The position numbers and the translations under genes are program-made. Shown here piece by piece: positions 1 to 8,690 of a DNA stretch of 64,000 nt. Below the pieces are notes generated by a model, which searched no databases, had not been told where the DNA came from, and saw only the letters and a list, made by a program, of their open reading frames with translations. Position 1 is the stretch's first letter, and each line of letters starts with the position of its first letter. The DNA comes from Blattamonas nauphoetae (Eukaryota > Preaxostyla > Oxymonadida). Location: the NCBI GenBank assembly GCA_033064195.1, contig JARBJD010000005.1:248001-312000 (forward strand). The letters are read 5' to 3'.

Positions 1-153
1 CATGAGAAACTACAGAGTGAGAATGGATCAGGTGGCCGTGTTAGATGACGATGATGAGAAACAATTCGAACATTGGGATTCATGATTGAATGAAAGGGTT
101 GATCCGACTCAGAGCAAAATCCTCACCTCACAATCTCTCACTCTTTTCAAACC

Positions 154-860
154 ATGATCCTGTCTTCACCATCCCCAATTCAGCCAGAATTTGAAGGTTT
201 TTCAGTCTTCATCTTCTCATTTTCACGTTTCTTTCTCAGACTCGTCATTTCGAAAATTTGCTCTTGTTTCTTCGTCATCCTCGTCGGATCGTCACCCTCC
301 ATCCACGCCGTGTGTCACCGTTATATTTATCATTTTTCAGTCCACATCATGTTGAACACCCAGACCTCTCCTCCCTCAAACTCCTCCGACAAATGACTCC
401 AGCAGGCTCTTCGAAATTTCTATTTATATTTGCCTCTGCGCTTTACCAGCTTTCTGATGACATTAATTTTTCTTTCCCGTCGCAACGAGAACTGATGTCA
501 GTGCTGAACCGAATCTTCTCTCGTCTGGATGGGCAGCTTACTCTCACGCGTGGCGAGGCAGTGGTCGCATTGTGTATTCTGCTGAACTTTGTGTTCCGTA
601 CGTCGAAAGAAGAGGACACGTCGAAGCGGAAAGCGCTGCTGAATCGCCACAATTATGGAACAGTCTTGGTGGTTTCGCTGCTGGTGACGCTGAAGCTGAT
701 GCGCGACACTCCGCCCAGAAACAGCTGGTGGTGTGACATTTATTGTCTGCCTCTGCATACAGTGTGCGAATCCGAAATAGCCCTTCTGAACCAAGCCGAT
801 TTCCATCTCTTCCCAAATGCCGACCTATTTCTGTTTTTATCTCGCATTATTTCGAATTAG
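154..860 (+). CDS. Cyclin-like (PHO80-type fold) protein, three exons, left copy
   Basis: The model joins 154-196, 240-309 and 341-860 to give 210 residues. The introns are 43 nt and 31 nt, both GT-AG with pyrimidine-rich ends. The same two introns (43 and 31 nt) are found in the mirrored copy at 25681-26384. Exon 2 differs there by one whole codon and several substitutions but stays in frame, which supports the model. The third exon has the helix pattern of a single cyclin box: an alternating Leu/Val/Ala-rich region, then KLMRD and SWWCDIY, then a conserved E-x-x-LL-x-x-x-DF-x-L pattern near the end. That resembles PHO80-like cyclins that bind a cyclin-dependent kinase. The partner and process are unknown. 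The start is the ATG at 154, exactly where similarity with the other arm begins. A distant cyclin-fold protein without kinase-binding activity is the alternative. Confidence 0.72.
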
Positions 861-1280
861 AATGTCTTGGACATTCTCTATCATAATTACTGTTATCTCT
901 CGAGATTGTGGCGACATACTCTTTCAAGAGGAAGCCTACAGTCATTCTGTCTTTTCTCGTTCCCATCGTTCTATCCTTACACTCTTTTGCCATTTCCAGA
1001 CCTCTTGAATCGAGAGTCGCATGATCAGTAGGATTTTGTTCAATATATGTAATTTTGTCAGAGTCTGTTCAAACGACAATCCAACCCATCTGTTCTCGAA
1101 TATCAATGGTTAGATAATTCTGAAATCGAGAAAATTCATCAACCATGTGATTTAGATACTCTCTCTTTCATGATTGTTTTGTGAAAAGTATTTTCATTAT
1201 GCACAGCAAGAAATGAGGAATGAGAGAGAAAGCCGAGAATGGGTGTTTTAGAGTCTAAGACAAGAATTTTAAATTCTGGT
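861..1280. other. Intergenic, convergent 3' ends of cyclin and tubulin (left)
   Basis: This is a 420-bp AT-rich spacer between two convergent genes. I see no gene. It shows no recognisable similarity to the equivalent 510-bp spacer of the other arm (25171-25680), although the flanking coding sequences are nearly identical. Confidence 0.6.
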
Positions 1281-2639
1281 TTAGTACTCGTCTCCACCAG
1301 CATCCTCCTCCTCTTCTCCACCAGATTCAGCACCGACTTCTTCGTAGTCCTTCTCAAGAGCAGCAAGATCTTCACGAGCCTCTGAGAACTCCCCTTCTTC
1401 CATACCCTCTCCGACGTACCAGTGAACGAAGGCACGCTTGGCGTACATGAGATCGAACTTGTGGTCAATGCGGGAGAACACCTCAGCGATGGCGGTCGAG
1501 TTGGAGAGCATGCAAACAGCACGCTGGACCTTCGCCAGATCTCCACCCGGAACGACTGTTGGTGGTTGGTAGTTGATTCCGCACTTGAAGCCAGTTGGGC
1601 ACCAGTCGACGAACTGGATGGTACGCTTTGTCTTGATGGTCCCGACAGCAGCGTTCACATCCTTCGGTACAACGTCTCCACGATACATCATGCAGCACGC
1701 CATGTACTTTCCGTGGCGTGGATCACACTTGACCATCTGGCCAGCTGGCTCGAAGACAGAGTTGGTGATTTCAGCAACGGTGAGCTGCTCGTGGTACGCC
1801 TTCTCGGCCGAGATGACAGGAGCATATGAGGTGAGCATAAAGTGGATACGGGGGTATGGGACCAAGTTGGTTTGGAATTCAGTGAGATCAACGTTGAGAG
1901 CACCGTCGAAACGGAGGGAGGCTGTCAGCGATGAGATGCACTGAGCAATCAAACGGTTCAAGTTTGTGAATGTTGGGCGTTCGATGTCCAGGTTGCGACG
2001 GCAGATATCGTAGATCGCTTCGTTGTCGAGCATGAAAGCGACTTCGGAGTGCTCGAGGAGAGAGTGAGTCGACAGCACACAGTTGTACGGTTCGACAACA
2101 GCATTCGAGATCTGTGGCGATGGGTACACGCACATCGTCAGCTTCGATTTCTTGCCGTAGTCCACAGAGAGACGTTCGAGGAGAAGAGAGCCAAGACCGG
2201 AGCCTGTTCCTCCTCCAACGGCGTTGAACATGAAGAAGCCCTGCAGACCTGTGCACTGGTCTGCCAGTTTGCGCACACGGTCGAGGCAAAGGTCAACAAT
2301 CTCCTTTCCGATGGTGTAGTGACCACGAGCATAGTTGTTGGCAGCATCTTCCTTCCCAGAGATGATCTGTTCGGGATGGAACAATTCGCGGTATGTTCCT
2401 TCACGGATTTCATCGGCGACAGTTGGTTCGAGATCGATCATGACGGCACGGGGAACGTGCTTTCCAGCGCCAGTCTCGGAGAAGAACGTGTTGAAGGCAT
2501 CGTCGCCACCTCCAATCGTTTTGTCAGACGGCATCTGTCCATCTGGCTGGATGCCGTGTTCGAGGCAGAACAATTCCCAGCAGGCGTTACCAACCTGGAG
2601 ACCACCCTGTCCAACATGGATGCAAATACACTCACGCAT
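1281..2639 (-). CDS. Alpha-tubulin, left copy
   Basis: This is an uninterrupted 452-residue alpha-tubulin, the GTP-binding subunit of microtubules in the cytoskeleton, spindle and flagella. It begins [13 protein letters not shown]. It has the acetylatable lysine context [11 protein letters not shown], the GTP-binding glycine loop GGGTGSG, and an acidic tail ending in GGDEY, so a C-terminal tyrosine is encoded. The length is normal for the family. It differs from the copy at 23812-25170 by one residue (Gly here, Ala there, at position 333) and by a scattering of silent changes. Upstream sequence diverges from the other copy immediately before the ATG, so the two promoters differ. It is convergent with the cyclin gene and lies downstream of the 1553-codon gene on the same strand, 237 bp away. 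Confidence 0.99.
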   Translation of the reverse strand: MRECICIHVGQGGLQVGNACWELFCLEHGIQPDGQMPSDKTIGGGDDAFNTFFSETGAGKHVPRAVMIDLEPTVADEIREGTYRELFHPEQIISGKEDAANNYARGHYTIGKEIVDLCLDRVRKLADQCTGLQGFFMFNAVGGGTGSGLGSLLLERLSVDYGKKSKLTMCVYPSPQISNAVVEPYNCVLSTHSLLEHSEVAFMLDNEAIYDICRRNLDIERPTFTNLNRLIAQCISSLTASLRFDGALNVDLTEFQTNLVPYPRIHFMLTSYAPVISAEKAYHEQLTVAEITNSVFEPAGQMVKCDPRHGKYMACCMMYRGDVVPKDVNAAVGTIKTKRTIQFVDWCPTGFKCGINYQPPTVVPGGDLAKVQRAVCMLSNSTAIAEVFSRIDHKFDLMYAKRAFVHWYVGEGMEEGEFSEAREDLAALEKDYEEVGAESGGEEEEDAGGDEY

Positions 2640-2876
2640 TGTAGTTGTTCAAAAAGATTTGAAAACGATGTTGGAGTTTTCGAAGAGCTTAATTAGGAAA
2701 TGCAACCATCGCATTGAAATTAAGGGTTGAAGATTCAGAGATCCGAGAAGACTCAAAGTTTCCCTGTGAAATGTTTATTAAAATGACTATAAATCAATGG
2801 CGAATGAATAAACAAGGAATAATTAATGTTTCCAAGAAGGATAAGTATGGAGATTGTGTCATGAGAACTAAGCCAG

Positions 2877-5800
2877 TCATAGAGATGTATCGAACAAAAA
2901 TGAATCGATTCTGTCGTCAAAATCATAAAAGAAAGGAAGACCCAGATCGTTGTGGAGCGGTGGGGTCCGAAGAGCACTGAACGCTCGCAGGTTTCTTTCC
3001 AATCGACCCGACCAGTCACTCCCCGCCGCTCCATGCATCGGCGGAATCACTTGCGGCGACAGCGGCGGAGGCGAGTCGGGGCTCTGAAGCGAAGGCGTGC
3101 GGAAGAACGGTTGTGTGGAGGGAGGGGCAGGCTGAGGCGCGGAGACGAGCGAGGGTGACGGGTTGATCACCATCGACCCAAAACCAGACGTGGTCCGCGT
3201 CGAGCCAGTCTGAACAGGAACATACGAGTGCGAGATGCTGAAGCGAGGTGTGAACGGCGACTTCACTGCCGAGAGGCGCTGCGGCGGAGGTGGGAGGCGA
3301 GGGATCGGCAGACTCAGATGCGGTCGATGTGCTTTCGGCTGAGTCAGTCGAGACGATCGTCGCACTTTCGGCTTCTCTTCCCCTCCCTCCACGCGCATCG
3401 TCTTCCCCTCGCCCTCGCCCTCTCCCTCGCCCTCCGACTCAACTCCCTCCGTCTCGTCCCGCCGTGTCTTCACTATCCCATCCGACTTGTCCAGATAGTA
3501 TTGATACTTGCTCGGCCCAACGCGCACCGTCACAACCTCGTCCTGCCGCTGGATGTGCTTCATCTCAATCATGAACACCTTCCGCAGACGCTCGTACCGA
3601 CTCTCCTGAAACACGTCCAGCGCACTCAGATGGATGCACGTCGGGTCGTTCTTGTCTTCTCGCACCGCTCCGAACTGCTCCGACGGGAAGAAGTGGTGGA
3701 ACGTGTGCAGGTGCTCACTGTGCTCGAAATAGAACGACATCGTCCGAACCAACTCCGCCGACACGAACGACCGAAGAGGCGAAGGAGTGGTGACGGGCGG
3801 AGGCTGAGCCGATTGCGTCGCTGGGATCTCAAAGATCTTCTCCAGCAGCTCGGTCGGGAACGGCTTCGCTTCGTCCTCCACTCGATCAGCCTCGTCCACA
3901 ACCAGTTTCGAGGCGTCTTGCTGAGCGGCGATCGGGTCGGTCAGAAGCAACTCTTTGAACGTTGCGATCAGACGACGCTGACTCGCTGTCGTTCCAGAAT
4001 TCAGCTTCATCAGATTCAGCAGCTGGATGAGAACAAAACATGACTCCAGCGACGCCACAATCAATTCATCCCTCACCACTTCTCGGAACTCCTTCCGCAG
4101 ATGCTTCGGTGCGGTTTTCGAATCCAGAAACGACTCACTCGAATCATACGTTAGTTTTGGGACGATTTCGCCTCTTTTCTTTCTCAGTCGCGTGTCCATG
4201 TCTTTCAGCATCGATAAATACACAGTCACCAAACTCGATTTTGCACTATCTAATTCTGGTCGAACGAGAAACACAAAAAATCCTTCTGTCTCCATCAGTG
4301 AACGAAGCTGACCAACACATTCGTTCCCGACGATCAACCCATTTTCCATAAAGCCGACAGACGTCAGTAGAAGAGCTATGTGCGAGAGCAGACACACCGA
4401 CGAGACACACACAGACTTGTCCATCGAAGGGACGGTGATGTGCTTCGGTTGGAAAGTGAAGGGGAGCTGATAGTGTGTCGGATCGGGCGTGCTCATCTGC
4501 TCCACCAGATGCGGGAACAGCACAGACAGCGGAGGGAGGGTGGGGTCCTTCACGGAGAATGGCGATGCCGAACTCGCGCCACGCAACAGCTGGTCTTGTT
4601 CCCCAGCCACTTCCGCGTCTGCTGCGTCCTTCTCGCGCTGCATCTCAACTTGCACCAAGTCCATGAACTGAGCAAACTTCTTCGTCGCAACGCCATCCGA
4701 CGACAGATGAGGCTCGCTCGCTTCCGCTGACAGAATCGGGTGCATGAACTCCACCAGCGACGGCTTCGACCGATTCCACTCCGCCGACGTGTGTGTCCGC
4801 GTCTCCAGCTGGTTCGACCGTGCAACTCGGTCCGAAGGCGAGTTCACAAACGCTGGAAACGCAGTGATGATCAAATCGCGGTCGATGTCGGCGGTTGTCA
4901 GGTCCTTCCGCCCACACTCGCACAGCAGATGCGGCTGAACAGGTCGACACGCATATCGCCGATGGTGCTTGAACTCGAAGGGGGTTGAGAGAGGAGCGGC
5001 TGGATGGTCGGTTGGGGCGTGCGATGTCAGATGGCTGAGGAAGGCGGAGGGGAGAGGGAGCGAGATGTGATCGCACACTTCCAAATCCGAAGGAATCGAC
5101 GACACATCCACAAACGGAAAGATCGGCGACGACGGGTTGGCAACAACGATGTACGGCTTCTCAATCCCTTTCCAGATCGTCAGATGCAGAGGAGTCATTC
5201 GCAGTGTGTCTGTCACCACATTCTCGGTTCCGTTCCAACTCCATCTCTCATTTCCTCCGCAAACAACCAAAATCGGCTTTTCGTTCACAAGTCCAGTGCT
5301 CTCGATAAGTCTGCTCGTCGAGCACACAGCTTCCAACATGCACATCAACAGATCGTCTGAAAAGATCAGTGTGTTCACTACCATATAGCCAGGATGAAGT
5401 AACATGGATAAAATTGATTCGAACAGTGTCAAGATCGAACGTTCCGCTGCCAACACTGCTTGGAAGGCGTGATGGATCCGAGTTCCCACTAATTTGTTTT
5501 GGTCATGCGATGAATTCAGCCACACATTGGCTTGTTGAAGCTGGCGCAGCGAATACTGAAAGAAGGCGGGTGTCACATCCAAGATTTCTTCAGAACTTTT
5601 CTGTGAATTAATTAGTTTCATGTGGGTCAAAATTAGATGTTCGTACAGTTTTCCGAGCGGAGATGTTCGCATCGAGTGTTTCAAGGGAAGATCGAAGTTA
5701 TGTTGGCTTGGATCAAAACGGGTATCTGTCAATTTCTTCCGACCTTTGATGTGAGGATAACGGCGAACGATATCAGCGATACCGTCATCGTTCAGTTGCG

Positions 5801-7538
5801 TGCTAAGAGTGTATACATCTCCGAGAAACGACGCCGTTTCGAGAAGCGATGCAAATGTGCTGAGGCTCTGAGGTGCATTCTGAAGAGACGTTGAGTCACC
5901 ACGTGAACTATTTGATGGCTGATTTGGGTCATTTTCTTCGTTGATCTCATCAACATCCATTTTGATGTTCGTTTCGGCTTCGATCGTGTCAGCTTCATTC
6001 CGCTCGCGAAACATGCCCTGCCGAGGCTTCCCGAACTCCTCCTCGTCGTTATTTTGGGACGGGGATTCGTTTGAGCACGCTTCACAGGAATAGCCTCTCA
6101 CGTTTCGCACCAAAAAGTTCACCATCTTCGCGCCAACTCGAGTCTGTCGGTTGAACTGCTCGTTGAACACGCTCTTCGTCCCGATGCCCATCAACGATGA
6201 GTTGGGATCGTTCAGAAGGAGGCTGTCGTCTATCCTCTCCCGAATCGCTGTCCGCAGTCGAAGGTCTTCTTCAGCGTCTTCTTCGGGAACCCTCCCATTA
6301 TTGGCCTTCCAGTGGGCACGAAGAGTCACGAGAGACTTCGCAAAAGAGTGTATGTCCACATTCAGAGGCATCACGCAGAATCTGGTCTGCGGATACGGAG
6401 GGAGACGGTCGGGATGAGTGAACACGTGGTGGAACGGATTCCACAGGTCCTCCCGCAGAGACCGCAGATACGAGATCTTCTGAATCTCCGAAACATCCGA
6501 CATCAGCAGACGCGACCGGAAGTTCGAGTTCGACGTGAAAAACAGCGCAAGAAGCGTCGTCCCTTTCAGATACTCCAGAAGCATGCACGACTCCATGATT
6601 TCGGACGGCGTCAGCGGCAACCCAATCGAGATCGCTGTCGAGAACATCAGCTGGAAAATGAACCGAAGAGCCGTTGGATTCTCGGTCATCGTCGAAAACG
6701 GAATCGGCTCGTGCAGAAGTGGAAGGTTCGGATCTGACCATTTCGCTTCAGTATCGCTCGGTGATGGTTTGTTACTTTGAGATGCCTTCTGTTTCTTCGC
6801 CAGAGCGAGCAGTTCCATGAATTTCGTGTACAATTCACTCACCGCTTTAAATGGTTCCTTTAATCGCGTTCCCATGTCCATCTTGAGGTGGTTCACGTTT
6901 CCGATCAGATCCTGCAGCATCGACTGATAAAGACGAGCTTGCCGAATGCACATCATCGCAATCCAATAATGACCAAGATAATGCGCTGATTGGGCAAGGA
7001 TCGTGTAGAACTGGATGTGCAGAGCATCGAAATAGTGCAGAAGGAACGTCTCGTACAGTGTGTATGAGTTCGGCGAGGGTGAGGAAGGAGCACGGTTGTG
7101 CGATTTTCGGAGAGAGTTCAGCAGCTGCTTCCCTCGGAACGGAAAGTATGCAAAAAATGACATGTCCTCACCAAACAGAAGCACCTGCGGGTTCACAAAC
7201 CGTTGGTAGATCTCCAGGTACAGGAACTTCTCGTCCCCAATCGCTAGAAACGGAATGTAGATGTCGCTGAACGGCTCCAGCGCCACATTGTCCGCTTTTC
7301 GTTCAAACACACTGATTGGCGTGGACACTGTTGGTGAGTGCTTCTCGGATGCTGAAGATGAGTGAGGGGAGTTCAGATCAGGCGTCGATTGGGATTGGTT
7401 CAGAGATGGTTGAGGTCCGGAGGGAGGACGGTTGGGAGATGGGGGGATATTTGGGAGTGTCGTGGGGGAAGTGAGACGGTGTTGAGAAGAGTGGAGGGAT
7501 GATGGTGGAAGGGATTGAGTTGGTTGTGAGAGATTCAT
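2877..7538 (-). CDS. 1553-residue protein of unknown function, left copy
   Basis: This is one open frame of 1553 codons with an ATG start. I do not recognise a family. The first ~70 residues are Ser/Pro/Gln-rich. A helical, aromatic-rich section follows (residues ~80-360, containing YFPFRGKQLLNSL and GHYWIAMMCIRQA). The middle is acidic and Asn-rich (~490-560). Towards the C-terminus are a Ser/Pro-rich stretch with basic RRSSRLTQPKAHR and an acidic GEGEGEGEG run. The end is aromatic and acidic (LPFFYDFDD). There is no signal peptide or clear membrane helix, so it is probably cytosolic or nuclear. Its twin at 19016-23677 is nearly identical except in residues ~535-745 and ~1048-1128. The conserved copy and intact frame argue that both are functional. 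An 82-bp gap separates its start from a possible small divergent ORF. Confidence 0.9.
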   Translation of the reverse strand: MNLSQPTQSLPPSSLHSSQHRLTSPTTLPNIPPSPNRPPSGPQPSLNQSQSTPDLNSPHSSSASEKHSPTVSTPISVFERKADNVALEPFSDIYIPFLAIGDEKFLYLEIYQRFVNPQVLLFGEDMSFFAYFPFRGKQLLNSLRKSHNRAPSSPSPNSYTLYETFLLHYFDALHIQFYTILAQSAHYLGHYWIAMMCIRQARLYQSMLQDLIGNVNHLKMDMGTRLKEPFKAVSELYTKFMELLALAKKQKASQSNKPSPSDTEAKWSDPNLPLLHEPIPFSTMTENPTALRFIFQLMFSTAISIGLPLTPSEIMESCMLLEYLKGTTLLALFFTSNSNFRSRLLMSDVSEIQKISYLRSLREDLWNPFHHVFTHPDRLPPYPQTRFCVMPLNVDIHSFAKSLVTLRAHWKANNGRVPEEDAEEDLRLRTAIRERIDDSLLLNDPNSSLMGIGTKSVFNEQFNRQTRVGAKMVNFLVRNVRGYSCEACSNESPSQNNDEEEFGKPRQGMFRERNEADTIEAETNIKMDVDEINEENDPNQPSNSSRGDSTSLQNAPQSLSTFASLLETASFLGDVYTLSTQLNDDGIADIVRRYPHIKGRKKLTDTRFDPSQHNFDLPLKHSMRTSPLGKLYEHLILTHMKLINSQKSSEEILDVTPAFFQYSLRQLQQANVWLNSSHDQNKLVGTRIHHAFQAVLAAERSILTLFESILSMLLHPGYMVVNTLIFSDDLLMCMLEAVCSTSRLIESTGLVNEKPILVVCGGNERWSWNGTENVVTDTLRMTPLHLTIWKGIEKPYIVVANPSSPIFPFVDVSSIPSDLEVCDHISLPLPSAFLSHLTSHAPTDHPAAPLSTPFEFKHHRRYACRPVQPHLLCECGRKDLTTADIDRDLIITAFPAFVNSPSDRVARSNQLETRTHTSAEWNRSKPSLVEFMHPILSAEASEPHLSSDGVATKKFAQFMDLVQVEMQREKDAADAEVAGEQDQLLRGASSASPFSVKDPTLPPLSVLFPHLVEQMSTPDPTHYQLPFTFQPKHITVPSMDKSVCVSSVCLLSHIALLLTSVGFMENGLIVGNECVGQLRSLMETEGFFVFLVRPELDSAKSSLVTVYLSMLKDMDTRLRKKRGEIVPKLTYDSSESFLDSKTAPKHLRKEFREVVRDELIVASLESCFVLIQLLNLMKLNSGTTASQRRLIATFKELLLTDPIAAQQDASKLVVDEADRVEDEAKPFPTELLEKIFEIPATQSAQPPPVTTPSPLRSFVSAELVRTMSFYFEHSEHLHTFHHFFPSEQFGAVREDKNDPTCIHLSALDVFQESRYERLRKVFMIEMKHIQRQDEVVTVRVGPSKYQYYLDKSDGIVKTRRDETEGVESEGEGEGEGEGKTMRVEGGEEKPKVRRSSRLTQPKAHRPHLSLPIPRLPPPPQRLSAVKSPFTPRFSISHSYVPVQTGSTRTTSGFGSMVINPSPSLVSAPQPAPPSTQPFFRTPSLQSPDSPPPLSPQVIPPMHGAAGSDWSGRLERNLRAFSALRTPPLHNDLGLPFFYDFDDRIDSFLFDTSL

Positions 7539-7952
7539 TGGAGGGGGTAAGGCTGAGTGATGAGAGAAAAGGTGAAAAGGGAGAAGGAGAGACAGTTTCC
7601 GTGGGATTGAGGGGGATTAGATGTCGGATAAGTTCTTACAGGTGCTTTCTTCGCTGACACAAAAATCAAAACAACAGAACCCACAAACGACGACGACTTC
7701 GAATGAAATGGCATTCCAGGTTGTGACGAATACAATTCGAACAAGGATGTTCTCTGAGTCACACACAAAAAGTGAGCAAAAGGAAAATCGACCCGTTACA
7801 CTTCGTTTTCCTGAGGATGAAAAGAATGTCTTGAAGAACTAACAAATTACACACTTTCGCCGGCATTGATTGCAAGCTTGCCTCACTTGCTCTCTTTTTG
7901 CCATTCTAAAGGTGGTAAGCTCGAATCGTGATCGAGACGTCTCTTGGTGGGT
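7539..7952. other. Conserved 5' block of the arm with a candidate small ORF (7621-7842, +)
   Basis: This ~410-bp block upstream of the 1553-codon gene is well conserved with 18602-19015, unlike the other spacers. A plus-strand ORF of 73 codons (starting MSDKFLQVLSSL, Thr/Gln/Lys-rich) has an 82-codon counterpart in the other arm. The few changes between the two alter the protein, and the stop codon differs, so purifying selection on it is not evident. The block more likely holds the promoter and 5' leader of the large gene, or is simply inside a conversion tract. The ORF is not recognised. Confidence 0.35.
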
Positions 7953-8690
7953 GAGATCTGGTCTGTCTTTTTCAAAATCGTTGAAAGAGCCCACTTCACT
8001 CGAGATAAATCAACCGGAAGATATATGAAAATGTTTACAGAATATATTTCTTTAGATGTTCTGAAAATTCTCTGAAATGAACGAACTCCCCCGTTCCGAT
8101 TGTTGTGGTTCAATGGAAGTGGATAGCCAGCTTCCATTTCGACCAACATCGGGCGGCGATGTTCGGCACTGTGGAAAAAGCGCAAAGAAGCAGAATGAAC
8201 AATGAAGAAATACAAAAAAGATGCGAGCAAAAGAAGTGCGTCTCAAAGAGAACTAGATACGAATGAAGAAGCACATATGCAATGAAGAAAGATGAAAAAG
8301 AAGACCGTGCAAGGAATGTTGATTCTCAATGAGTTCTGAAGGAGATGACTGAAAGAGAAATATCAATATATAGACTATTCTGATCACATAATTGTGTCAG
8401 TTCTGGACGACTGGGTAAATAAAGAATCAGACGTCATCCAGTGACGTGATTGTGGATGAATGTGTGCAAGCACAATTCTAACACATGATAGTGTCAGTTC
8501 TGGACGACTGGGAAAGAAAGAAGGCAGAGTGGTGTGTGTCTCTGTTTGCTTGTGACGTGTGAACTAGCATTGCGAAGTGCAATGTTAAAAAGAGTGATGA
8601 AGTGGTGTGTGTGACGTAGTTAATTGGTGACTGTGGTGAAGTGTGAATGAAGATTGATGGCTGTGAGGTTGAGAATTGTGAAGTGGTCGA
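7953..8690. other. Non-coding spacer with a 22-bp direct repeat
   Basis: This ~740-bp stretch lies between the inner edge of the left arm and the end of the receptor gene. I see no credible gene. A 22-bp sequence (starting GTGTCAGTTCTGGACGACTG) occurs at 8394-8415 and again at 8491-8512. Both copies are followed by purine-rich DNA. Confidence 0.5.

Larger units (their letters stand above)
152..7952. repeat. Left arm of large inverted duplication (~7.8 kb)
   Basis: This segment is the reverse complement, in blocks, of 18602-26393. Both arms carry, from outside to inside, a cyclin-like gene, alpha-tubulin and the 1553-codon gene, followed by a conserved block of about 400 bp. The outer edge lies at the cyclin start codon and the inner edge at the shared GGTGGG/CCCACC near 7950. 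Outside these points I see no similarity. Inside, coding parts match almost perfectly. The spacers 861-1280 and 2640-2876 do not resemble their partners. Confidence 0.93.

Noticed and set aside
3228-4043. Arg-rich ORFs on the strand opposite the 1553-codon gene (also 22511-23326)
   Set aside because: They are shadow frames of a long real gene with strong codon bias. They appear in both arms simply because the arms are copies.
7883-8230. 115-codon minus-strand ORF
   Set aside because: It crosses the inner edge of the inverted duplication, has no recognisable domain, and its right-arm counterpart is not open over the same stretch.
8394-8512. Direct repeats as the ends of a small LTR-type element
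   Set aside because: The repeats are only 22 bp, separated by 75 bp, with no TG/CA ends and no coding content.
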